From Planctomycetota bacterium (lineage in GTDB: Bacteria > Planctomycetota > PLA2 > JAEUHO01): DNA of 64,000 nt. Each line of letters opens with the position of its first letter. Position 1 is the stretch's first letter. Under the pieces are notes generated by a model. It made no database searches, was not told where the DNA came from, and saw only the letters and a list, made by a program, of their open reading frames with translations. Below, piece by piece: positions 24,036 to 33,300 of this stretch. Both the position numbers and the translations under genes were made by a program. Location of the stretch: assembly GCA_029213105.1 (NCBI GenBank), contig JARGNS010000001.1, forward strand, positions 1-64,000, written 5' to 3'.

Positions 24036-26164
24036 TGTCCGGTGACTACGTCCACCCGAAGCACAAGTTCGTCGAGAAGGAGCCGCTCGAGACCACTGAG
24101 GTCAACGAGGCGATCCAGCCGATCGGTGAGACCCTGAACGGTCAGCTTGGTCCGCACAACCTGCGAGCCCCGCTGGACCCCGCACTGGCTGCGGCTGCCG
24201 ACACGTTCTCGCGGACGCTGCACCGGTTCGTCGAGGTCAACAGCGCCATCGGACCGACGCAGTCTCCGCAGCCGGACGCGGTCGGGTCGTTCAGCCTTGG
24301 GCAGGACAACTCTTGGCAGCTACTCACCGGGCCCGTCGCGGAAGATGACCTGAAGGTAGAGATCGCCACCGGAAAGTCGGACCTCATCCTGACCGCACAG
24401 GTCGCCCACTGCTATCAGGGCAAGTTCGACGGGGTCAACGAGGCGCACGTCATCAGCATCCCTGAGATCACGTACAACGGTGACGAGCCCTACCCGATCG
24501 ACTTCATCATCCAGATCGTTAGCACCGACTACGATGTGCGCGTGAACTACCCTACGAAGGCGGAATCCGGAGGAACTGCCGCAGGGCAGCGGCGCAAGTT
24601 CGCACAGCGTCTGGCCGCAGGCGGGCAGTCCACAGGCGGGGGCTCGGTCGGAGTGGCCGGGTGGGTGACCGCGACTGGTTGGGGTGCCCGCGCCGAGGGT
24701 GAGAAGGTGGTCTTCTCAAACACGGTGCCCGGACCAGCGGCTTCGATCAGCGGGATCAAGGACTTCCTCGGAATCACCGAGCCAGCAGTCATCCGCACCC
24801 GCGGAAAGGTCGGCGGCTCCGTGAACGGCTTCGGTGACCTCAAGTCGTACGTCACCTCTGGGGGGAACGCGTCGGTACTGTACTACCCAGCGCAGGTGCA
24901 GTACGCGTTCAGGGTCGACGGCACCGTCATCGAGACGACCGAGACCGGGCGCTTCGACAACGAGCAGTTGTCGTGGCAGCCGCTCCGGGTCATCAGCCCG
25001 CGGTCCGCCAGCGGCCCGCTGCCGGTCGCCGGCGTCACGCAGGTCGGGATGACGGGGCCGATGGTTGGACGTACCAGTGATCGCCCCGACGCGATCAACG
25101 TCCCGATGCATTCGCACCGGATCAAGGCGGTAGTGCCTGTCGATCCCGGCACCCACTTCGTGGAGGTCGTGGCCCGGCGGGTCCCGTGCGGCCCGAACCG
25201 CTCGTTCCGCACCGGCATCCCCAACGTGGGCACGAGCCCGGACGTCGAGTCGCTGCAGCCCGAGAACAACGACCTCGTCGTCTACCAGCGTCAGCTGGTC
25301 GTAACCGAGAGCCCGCTGGAGCCTACGACCGCGGCTCCCTTCGCTTCTCACGTCACGGTCGAGGCGTTCGATGACGAGGACACGGTCTCGAACGAGTCCC
25401 TCGTCGTGCGTCGTCTCGAGCCGCTCGCAGGCGCAGCGAACGCAGTCAAGTCGCACCAGGTTGCGCGCGGCGCCATCAACAACGACCACCTCGCCGACTA
25501 CAGCCCCACGCTCGCGGTCGGGTACCGTGGCTTCGTCAGCGACATCGTCGTCGACTCGGTCGCCCACCCGTTTGCATGGCCGTCGTCCGACAAGACTGGA
25601 CTGACGCTGCTCGGAGGCGACTACCAGCTCTGGGGCACGTCAGCTGCGTCGACGCTCTCGTGGCAGACGGTCGTGGTGACCCCGCTGTCGCGCGTACTGC
25701 AGGGGTCGATCGGCGACACGATCGAGTGCGTCATCTCGGTCGAGGGGAACGTGGCGCTGAAGAAGCTCGCGCCGCGCAACGCCACGCAGACCGAGATGCA
25801 CCTCTCCGCGCTGGTGCTGGGCATCGGCCTCGAGGTCGATGTCGGCACGGGCTACAAGTGGCGCCTGTGGCTCCCCTCGGTCGGGTGGGCGAACAGCAAC
25901 AACTACTTCGCGCGCCAGCCCGCCAAGGGTACGAAGTCGTCGCTCACGCTGGAGCACCTCTCGAGTCGGTCGGATCTCGGCGGGGGCGATTTCGATGACA
26001 TCCCGCTGTCAGCCACATTCGTGCTCAACGGCGCGCAAGCCCTCGGGGTCAAGGTGCGCTCGGTCGGCATCTTCGCGTGCGCGACCCACATGACCACGAC
26101 GGCCGAGGTCGCCGATGCTACGATCGAGCGCGCGTCCATCAACGTGGTCGCGACCAAGTCCTGA
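24035..26164 (+). CDS. Large tail structural protein (709 aa)
   Basis: 709 residues, ATG overlapping the upstream TAA with GGAGG seven bases before. N-terminal segment of helix and extended type (about 1-80), then mostly beta-rich, low-complexity-free sequence. It shows no catalytic motif or collagen repeats. A fibre, hub or tail-spike role is possible. Placed among tail genes and before the internal virion protein genes. Confidence 0.55.
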   Translation: MSGDYVHPKHKFVEKEPLETTEVNEAIQPIGETLNGQLGPHNLRAPLDPALAAAADTFSRTLHRFVEVNSAIGPTQSPQPDAVGSFSLGQDNSWQLLTGPVAEDDLKVEIATGKSDLILTAQVAHCYQGKFDGVNEAHVISIPEITYNGDEPYPIDFIIQIVSTDYDVRVNYPTKAESGGTAAGQRRKFAQRLAAGGQSTGGGSVGVAGWVTATGWGARAEGEKVVFSNTVPGPAASISGIKDFLGITEPAVIRTRGKVGGSVNGFGDLKSYVTSGGNASVLYYPAQVQYAFRVDGTVIETTETGRFDNEQLSWQPLRVISPRSASGPLPVAGVTQVGMTGPMVGRTSDRPDAINVPMHSHRIKAVVPVDPGTHFVEVVARRVPCGPNRSFRTGIPNVGTSPDVESLQPENNDLVVYQRQLVVTESPLEPTTAAPFASHVTVEAFDDEDTVSNESLVVRRLEPLAGAANAVKSHQVARGAINNDHLADYSPTLAVGYRGFVSDIVVDSVAHPFAWPSSDKTGLTLLGGDYQLWGTSAASTLSWQTVVVTPLSRVLQGSIGDTIECVISVEGNVALKKLAPRNATQTEMHLSALVLGIGLEVDVGTGYKWRLWLPSVGWANSNNYFARQPAKGTKSSLTLEHLSSRSDLGGGDFDDIPLSATFVLNGAQALGVKVRSVGIFACATHMTTTAEVADATIERASINVVATKS

Positions 26165-26170
26165 GGTCCT

Positions 26171-27001
26171 ATGCCTGTCACTCTCGATCCGAGCTACTTC
26201 GCCGACGGCGTGACGTTCGACCCTGAGCACCTGAACAACTCCCTCTACTCGCTGACGCGCGGCGCCGGTCTGTACTCGGAGTTGAATGGCGGCATTGAGG
26301 GCGGGAACTTCGACCCGTCGTTCGAGCTGCGACAGGAGCACGTCCAACCCGAGCAGTTCGTGAAGGCGAAGTCGGATGGTGCCACGTCTACGCTCGACAA
26401 CCTGAGCGACGTGAGCGGTCGTTCCGTTTTCCAGGATGAGGTAGAGATCCCACGTCGGCAGGGGCTGCCCGGGTGCGGCGTCCGAGTCTACGTCCCGTTC
26501 GAGGCGACTTCGATTCGGTGGAACATCGGGTGGTTCTGGTACACGATGAAGTGGTTCGGTCTCGACCTGAGCGACGTGGACGCGCTCACCAGCGAGGCTC
26601 AGAAGATCGTGACGCACCTGTTTGTCGACGGGGAGGAGATCCCCGAGATGCGCCGCGAGTACCCGCTCACGTGGTTCACGAAGGCTGCGGCTGACTACGC
26701 GTCTGCGACAGGCGTGAATGACAACGAGATGCCTTGGTCCACTGAGGCTGAGCAGGCGAACTACTTCAACCTGTCGTATCTGCAGACTGAGGCGAGCGTG
26801 ACGAACCCGGACCGCCGGGTTGTACCGGGCTACCACGAGGCCTACCTCGGCTTCTACGTCGCACCGCTGGAGGAGGCCTACTTCTTCCGCGAGACGATGA
26901 AGCCCTACGACCGTGGCGCGACCCCGGCGGAGAAGGTCCTGCAGATGTACCAGCGGCTCTCGGTCGGATGCCGCAACACCACGGTCGTCGCGAACCGCTG
27001 A
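26171..27001 (+). CDS. Structural protein in tail cluster (276 aa)
   Basis: 276 residues, GAGGT before the ATG. It begins VTLDPSYFADGVTFDPEHLN and contains a Trp-rich strand pair (IRWNIGWFWYTMKWFG), a Glu/Asp-rich middle and a C-terminal helix. No family recognised. Its N-terminal segment (about residues 1-60) mirrors the attachment-type N-termini of neighbouring tail proteins. Late virion protein by context. Confidence 0.55.
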   Translation: MPVTLDPSYFADGVTFDPEHLNNSLYSLTRGAGLYSELNGGIEGGNFDPSFELRQEHVQPEQFVKAKSDGATSTLDNLSDVSGRSVFQDEVEIPRRQGLPGCGVRVYVPFEATSIRWNIGWFWYTMKWFGLDLSDVDALTSEAQKIVTHLFVDGEEIPEMRREYPLTWFTKAAADYASATGVNDNEMPWSTEAEQANYFNLSYLQTEASVTNPDRRVVPGYHEAYLGFYVAPLEEAYFFRETMKPYDRGATPAEKVLQMYQRLSVGCRNTTVVANR

Positions 27002-27004
27002 ACG

Positions 27005-27013
27005 TGCTACCAT
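27005..27013 (+). promoter_or_regulatory. Extended -10-like element
   Basis: TGCTACCAT within ACGTGCTACCATAG, 17 bases before the ATG at 27031 and starting four bases after the upstream stop. It matches the genome's TGCTACATT elements at seven positions; no -35 visible. Confidence 0.4.
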
Positions 27014-27030
27014 AGCGTCTGGAGAAGTCA

Positions 27031-27714
27031 ATGCCCGCAGGTCTCATCGCTGGTCTCGGAGCCGCCGTCGCAGGCGGCACTGGTCTCGCCAGTTCCCTCA
27101 TGCAGGGGAAGGCGGCACGTCGTGACGCGGAGGCGCGCAAGCGCTCTATGGACCGGTACGCCAAGGCGCTGAGTTCCGAGGCGAGCAAGATCCAGGGCGG
27201 AACGTCGCAGGCGCAGCAGCGCACGCTCGCGACGACTGGGGCGCTTCAGCGCTCCGCTGAGTCGCAGCACCTGCTTGACCAGTCGAAGCGCGGCGGCCGA
27301 GACCCAAGCACCGACGATCTCCGGGCGGTCGCTCAGGCGCAGCAGGCGGGCGCTGCGGCCCAGCAGCAGAACCTCGACGCGATGAGCCAGCAGCAGGCAG
27401 TTCAGCGTGACGAGATCCGACGCAGTCTCCAGCAGCAGGGTCTGCAGGCCGCTGCGCAGGCTCAGGCCATCGACCCGCGCGCGGCGGCAGCCGCCGCACG
27501 TGCGCCGGGTATCGCACAGGTTGGCGGGGCGCTGGGCGGCGCGGCGCTGCAGGCGGCCATGCCGACGCTGCAGCAGCAGGTCGGAGGCGCCGCGGCATAC
27601 CGCGAGGGTCTCCGCGAGGCGTCGGATATCCAGAAGGCGGTCGACCAGGGCGTCAAGAAGTCCAAGAACAAGAAGATCTACGGGCAGGATGTCCGAGGTA
27701 CGGGGAGCGTCTGA
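27031..27714 (+). CDS. Internal virion/ejection-type protein (Ala/Gln-rich)
   Basis: 227 residues. Glycine/alanine-rich hydrophobic N-terminus (residues 1-22, LIAGLGAAVAGGTGLASSL), like small ejection proteins that insert into membrane, then a long Ala/Gln-rich helical region and a basic C-terminus. It sits directly before two large internal-type proteins, the order seen for T7 gp14-gp15-gp16. Function inferred from composition and order. Confidence 0.55.
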   Translation: MPAGLIAGLGAAVAGGTGLASSLMQGKAARRDAEARKRSMDRYAKALSSEASKIQGGTSQAQQRTLATTGALQRSAESQHLLDQSKRGGRDPSTDDLRAVAQAQQAGAAAQQQNLDAMSQQQAVQRDEIRRSLQQQGLQAAAQAQAIDPRAAAAAARAPGIAQVGGALGGAALQAAMPTLQQQVGGAAAYREGLREASDIQKAVDQGVKKSKNKKIYGQDVRGTGSV

Positions 27715-30305
27715 TGGCCACGACCACTGAGATGCTCACGCAGGTCAAGAACCTTCGCGCCGAAGTCCACGCAAAGGTGCGGAGTGGCGAGATCGACGCA
27801 GAGAACGCGCAGAAGCGTCTGGACCGCCTCTCGAAGATCGAGAAGGAATGGCGCACGCGTATGCGCGAGTTCGACGAGGAGCAGCAGAAGGCGAAGGCCG
27901 CAGGCCGCATCGACTACGTCGGTGAGATCAACCGACGCGCCGGCGCCTACCAGAAGGACATGATGGCGATGTGGAAGTCCGGCATCACGTCCCCGAAGGA
28001 GGCGAAGGAGCTGGCGGACGAGGCTCGGGCCGAGATGCTCGAACTCAACGTGCGGCACCCCGGCGTGGTCAAGTCGGCCGAGAGCACCATCGCGTCGAAG
28101 ATCGACGCCTCTCCCGCGCGATTCGCGGGCAAGCTGCTCGGGGTCAACCCATGGGAGGCAACTGACGAGAAGCACGCCTATGACTACCACGGAGAGTACG
28201 CAGACATCCCCGCGATGGCACTCATGCGCGCAGGTGCGCTCGTTCCGAATGTCGAAGGCGCCGGGTCTCAGCAGGCGACGATGGAGGAGTGGCTCGCGCT
28301 AACTCCGGATGAGCTGGCGGGTCTACAGAATGCCGAGCCGGAGGAGGTCGACGACGCCATCGACGACATCATCGACGATCGGATGCGCAAGATCGGCGAC
28401 AGCGGTATCGCGCAGATCTCGCAAGCGCTCGGCCTCGAGGCGCACGCCGACGCGATCGATGCGCTACGTGAGCAGGTCCTGCCGGGCGGGATGCGGGCCG
28501 CGGCTGCGCGGGCGCTGAAGCGCGCCGACCTCGGCAAGATCGTGGAGATCGCGGACAGTGGCGAGATGACGTCGGACAAGGCCCGTGAGATGAGCCTCCT
28601 CTACGGTCGGCAGGGCCGCCGTGACGCGCTCGCGACCATGGAGGCAGAAGGCCTCGACCACAAGGCGTACGCAGCCGCAGAGGGCTGGGTCGACCCGGAG
28701 GTCAGCGGCGACCCGATGGCAGAGAAGATCGCGTTCGCTCAGGAGATCGAGGATCTCGACGCGTGGATGCTCAGCGGGGGCTACTCCGAGGACGAGGTCA
28801 AGAACCTCAAGGAGGGCAACCTCGCCGGCGTGCGGTCGAGCGGCAACCCGTTCGTCGACAGTGCGATGCGGCGTGTCGCTGCGGCCAGTCAGATGGCGCA
28901 GAGCGACAACTTCCGCGAGTGGGCGGAGGACCGCGGCCTCAACCTCGCAGAGGGGCGCGTCCCGTCGCCGGCACAGATCTCTCGGTACATGCGTCAGTCT
29001 CGACGCGACAGTCGGCGCCCGCTGCGTGGTACCGGACGAATGATCGACCTGGAAGTCGTGGACAAGGACCTCGGCGTCGAGACCGAGCAGGGTCTGATGT
29101 ACTTCCAGAACGAGGCAGGAGAGTTCGTTGGTGCCGAGCAGATTGCCGAGATGGCGGCCGCTGAACTGAGCAACTTCGAGGAGAACCCGGTCGCGGAGAT
29201 CGACCTCGAGAACCCGGAGGCGCGCGCCGCGTTCGCCTCGACGATCAGCGACCCGCAGATGCTCAAGGAGCTTCAGGTCATCGAGCGCGTGCTTCAGCGG
29301 GACCCGAGCAAGGCCGCAGGGATGCGCGCCATGGTCGACCGCACCAACGGCCGGGTCGCACTCGTGGGCCCGCAGCGTCGGGTTGCGGCGACGACGCAGA
29401 TTGACTCCGCGCACCTCGAACGACTCGCTCAGATGACGACCAACCCTGAGATGGCAGACGTGGTCGGGTCGGTCGACAAGCTCAACGAGTCGCGCACCAA
29501 CAACGGTCTGACGAGCGAGGTCTTCGCCTCGATGGAGAAGGGCTCGACCATCGACCCTGTGACTCTGTTCGTGCCGAAGGGTGCGCTCGTCGCGGAGCGC
29601 GAGCCGGTCAAGACGAAGCGGGTCGAGGTTGCCCGGACCCTCGCGGGGGACCGTGACGACATCTTCCGAGGCATCTACATCGACGAGGACGGGGTCAAGC
29701 GCGAGGAACTCATCGAGTACGACGACCTGCGCGCGAAGCCAGCAGAGGTCGACCTCGCGGAGTCTGGTCTCACGACTCAGCAGCAGCGGCGTGCCTCTCG
29801 GCGAGACGCACGGCAGCTTCGCCGTGCGCAGGCGCCGGCGCGCAAGGCGACGCTGCAGGGTCAGGAGTCCGACCCGGTCCACACGCCTTACCAGACGGTC
29901 TTGGACTACGAGACCCCGTCCCAGCGGGCACTCACGACCGGGCAGGGGGTCGGCTCCGGAGGGGGTTACCGGCAGCGCTTGAACCTCGCGGACCCCGACG
30001 CGAAGATGCCCGGATTCAAGGCGGCGCCTGAGTTCTCTCGCCTCGGAGAGTCCCGTCTCGCACTCGAGTCTCCTCTCGCCCTTGAGTCCCGCTTGGCGCT
30101 CGAGTCGCCCACGTACCCGACGTCCGAGCAGGACATGAGCGAGCCAGCACCAGTTGGTGGCGGCCGCAGCAAGTACAATCCGGCACCGTACCTGCGCGCT
30201 GGGATGTCGCTGGACCCGGAGCGCGTGGAGCGCGAGGCTCAGGAGGCGGCCGCCGACTCGCTGGCTGAGCGGCTTCGCAAGAACAAGGCCGCCAAGTCTC
30301 AGTGA
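27714..30305 (+). CDS. Large internal virion protein, predicted ejection protein
   Basis: 863 residues, start overlapping the upstream stop. Mostly charged alpha-helix with coiled-coil character, no cysteine-rich or membrane parts, and a disordered C-terminus that includes near-repeats of the unit SRLALES/SPLALES at about residues 780-805. Length, helicity and place between the small Ala/Gln-rich protein and the giant polyvalent protein suggest an internal core protein injected with the DNA. No enzymatic motif seen. Confidence 0.55.
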   Translation: MATTTEMLTQVKNLRAEVHAKVRSGEIDAENAQKRLDRLSKIEKEWRTRMREFDEEQQKAKAAGRIDYVGEINRRAGAYQKDMMAMWKSGITSPKEAKELADEARAEMLELNVRHPGVVKSAESTIASKIDASPARFAGKLLGVNPWEATDEKHAYDYHGEYADIPAMALMRAGALVPNVEGAGSQQATMEEWLALTPDELAGLQNAEPEEVDDAIDDIIDDRMRKIGDSGIAQISQALGLEAHADAIDALREQVLPGGMRAAAARALKRADLGKIVEIADSGEMTSDKAREMSLLYGRQGRRDALATMEAEGLDHKAYAAAEGWVDPEVSGDPMAEKIAFAQEIEDLDAWMLSGGYSEDEVKNLKEGNLAGVRSSGNPFVDSAMRRVAAASQMAQSDNFREWAEDRGLNLAEGRVPSPAQISRYMRQSRRDSRRPLRGTGRMIDLEVVDKDLGVETEQGLMYFQNEAGEFVGAEQIAEMAAAELSNFEENPVAEIDLENPEARAAFASTISDPQMLKELQVIERVLQRDPSKAAGMRAMVDRTNGRVALVGPQRRVAATTQIDSAHLERLAQMTTNPEMADVVGSVDKLNESRTNNGLTSEVFASMEKGSTIDPVTLFVPKGALVAEREPVKTKRVEVARTLAGDRDDIFRGIYIDEDGVKREELIEYDDLRAKPAEVDLAESGLTTQQQRRASRRDARQLRRAQAPARKATLQGQESDPVHTPYQTVLDYETPSQRALTTGQGVGSGGGYRQRLNLADPDAKMPGFKAAPEFSRLGESRLALESPLALESRLALESPTYPTSEQDMSEPAPVGGGRSKYNPAPYLRAGMSLDPERVEREAQEAAADSLAERLRKNKAAKSQ

Positions 30306-30324
30306 GTCCAACGTACGTTTGACG

Positions 30325-30333
30325 TGTTACACT
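30325..30333 (+). promoter_or_regulatory. Extended -10 promoter element before the giant gene
   Basis: TGTTACACT, 26 bases before the ATG at 30359, fitting TGNTANANT. A TTGACG abuts it directly but at the wrong distance for a -35. Confidence 0.45.
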
Positions 30334-30358
30334 CACCAGCAACCGCGGGTGAGTGTCG

Positions 30359-33300
30359 ATGCCGTACCTGAAGACTCTGAGCAAGCGCGCCGGTGAGCCC
30401 CTTCGCCCCTCCGGGGACGCCGAGGTCGAGCCGGTCGTCACCGTTGCGGAGGGCTCCGACGAGGAGTTCTTCACCCCCGACTACGGTGAGGCCGAAGAGG
30501 TCTTGCCGAGCGCGGGTGCGACGGCAGAGCAGCCGAAGGACCCCACGAAGAAGGCGCTGTTCCATGGCGTGTTCGATGTGCTCGACCGGTCGCTGAAGGA
30601 CGGCGACGCACGCAAGGCGCTGTACACCAAGGTCGCTGCAGACACGGGCCACGAGTTCGTTAAGGGCGTCCGCCGTCTCTCCGAGGACGAGGGAGACGGC
30701 GGCGGTCTGATCGAGGACCTGACGCTGGCTGCCGCTGCGTTCCCGGTGACGCGACCCCTTGCCGCGCTGGCGAAGAGCGCGTTCGACCCCGTCCGCACCA
30801 ACGACATCAGCGACTACATGATCCGCGGCGAGTCTGGCGACGAGGCCACGACCACGCGGCTTCGCGACGCCAAGGTCTCGGACGAGGTCAAGGCGGAGCT
30901 GGAGAAGTCCGGACGCCAGGCGCTGGCGGTCCGCGGCGCGCGGGACATCGTGACCGACTCGGTCATGGACCACCTGCGGGCTGCCTACGTCAGCGAGGCT
31001 GACTCGCCTGAGGCGGGCAAGGCCCGCTTCGACGCGCAGATGGAGCGGTGGCGCGCTCTCAAGGAGAAGTCGACCGGCGAGAAGGTCACGACGCGCGAGA
31101 TGGAGCACGAGATCGCCTTCATGGTCGATCAGCGTCTCGGTGGTGCCGTGCAGGGCGAGGGTCCGCTCATGTCCATCGCACGGTCGTCCGTGAAGGACAC
31201 GGGCAACCTCGTCGAGGCGACGCTGGTCCGGAACATGGCCGCGGCGCAGCCGCTGTTGAGCGGGGACGACGAGACCGACCGCATCGACCCCAACCGCATC
31301 CTCGAGTCCGAGGAGGGTCTCGAGACCGTCCTGCCAGAGACCACGGCGGAGCGCGCGGAGCGCCTCATCGAGGAGGTTGGCCTCCTCGCGCCGCAGGTCA
31401 TCGAGGACCAGATCCGTCAGGGCAACCTCGACTACACGCTGGTGCCGAACTTCTCCGACATGACGACCAAGGCGGTCGCAGAGACTGGCGCTGCGCCCAC
31501 GACCAAGAACTCCGTGGCGGTCACCGCCGGTGACGCACAGGCGCTCGCCACTCCGATGATCCAGGAGTTGCTCCACAAGGAGGAGGGCTTCCGCGGCACG
31601 GTCTACGACGACCTGAACCCCCAGACCAACAACGGACCGATTACCGCGTACGGCGACGCGCTGGGCACCCCGACCATCGGGTACGGGCACGCCATCTCGG
31701 CCGACGAGCGCGACCGCTTCGAGAAGTACCTGAGCGGCGGCGAGGTCATGTCCAAGGAGGATGCGGTCGCGCTGTTCTTCGAGGACGTGGACGAGCACCA
31801 GACGTGGCTGCCGAAGATCAAGAAGCCGGTGACGCCGGAGATGATCACGGCGCTCACGAGCCTCGCGTTCAACGCCGGACCGAATCATCCCGATGTCGGC
31901 AAGGTCATCAACGCCATCAACGAGGGTGACTACCAGAAGGCATCCGAGGCGCTGCGTGACGGCGTCGCAACGTCCAAGGGCAAGTTCCTCCAAGGTCTCA
32001 AGGACCGGCGCGGTCGCGAGGCTGACCTCTTCCTGAGCGGAGGTCTGCCGACTGAGCCTGTCGAGGGCGAGGTCACGGAGGTCGAGGCTGTCGACATCGA
32101 CTCGGACATCATCGACCTTGGGTCGGGCGACGTCGAGATCAACAAGTTCGAGGAGATGACCGGTACGCAGATGACCGAGGTCGAGGGTGGCTTCTTCGCC
32201 GCCATGAAGGACCTCGACGACTACGGCCTCAAGCCCGCCACGGGCAGCCAGTCGTGGATGCGCGCCACCAAGGCGCTGCGCGTCATCCAGGAGAACAACC
32301 CCGAGACCTACGACAAGCTCAAGGGCTTCGGCGATCTGCCGTCCGGTCAGGGCTTCTACGCTCTCGAGCGTGAGCTTCAGCGGGACTTCCAGACCGAGAT
32401 GGCGTCACGCCGCCGCGGAGGCGAGGAGATCGACCCGGTCAAGGAGCGGGCCCAACTCCGCGCCCGTACGGCGGAGGTCATCGCCTCGGCACGCACCGAG
32501 GGTCTGTGGGCAACGCCGTCTCTGGTGAGCCGCAACTACCTCATGGGGATCGACGAGGTTCCCGAGGAGCTTGGTCTCATCGAGGCCGCGGTCACCCCGC
32601 TCATCGAGATCGTGGGCGCGGTCGACGACGAGGTCATCTACCGGCAGGAGTCTGCCGCGATGGTGACGCTCAACGCACTCGACGCGGCGCCCATCCTCGG
32701 ACAGTCGTACAACCTCGGCGTGCTCGAGAACTACGTGGCCCCTGCCGCGATGGAGTTCTACGAGGATCCCAGCGTCGCGGCCGCAGCCTCTCTCGGCTTG
32801 AAGACCGCTGCGCTCGGAAGCTCGCTGTCGGTAGTCGGTCAGGTCGCGCTGCGCGCGTCTGGTGAGATGACCGAGATGCACGCTGCCGGCGTGCGCGGTG
32901 TGACCGAGCGGTCGAACCTCGTCGAGTTCAGCATGGACATGTCCAGCCGCTTCGGTGAGTGGGCGGTCACCTCGGACGCAGGCGAGGCAGTCCTCACCGC
33001 GGCGGTCAAGCGCGATCTCGTCCCGTTCATCCCCGACGGCCTCACGGCGGTCGATGAGCGGCAGCGGGTCCTGGCGGCCACTGACGTGGTCCGGGCCGGC
33101 TACAAGCTCGCTGGTGTGCCGATCGGCTTCGCGGCCGCTGTGGCCCATCCTGACCTGTTGCTGCCCCTGAGTTCGACTATCGGGGCGGTGCCGGACGCAA
33201 TCAAGGCGTACCGGGGACTGAGCAAGGTCGAGAAGGCGGGGGAGGCGCTCGGTCGCACCAAGCTCTCCGAGATCAACGCAGTGGGCCTCGAGCGCATGGC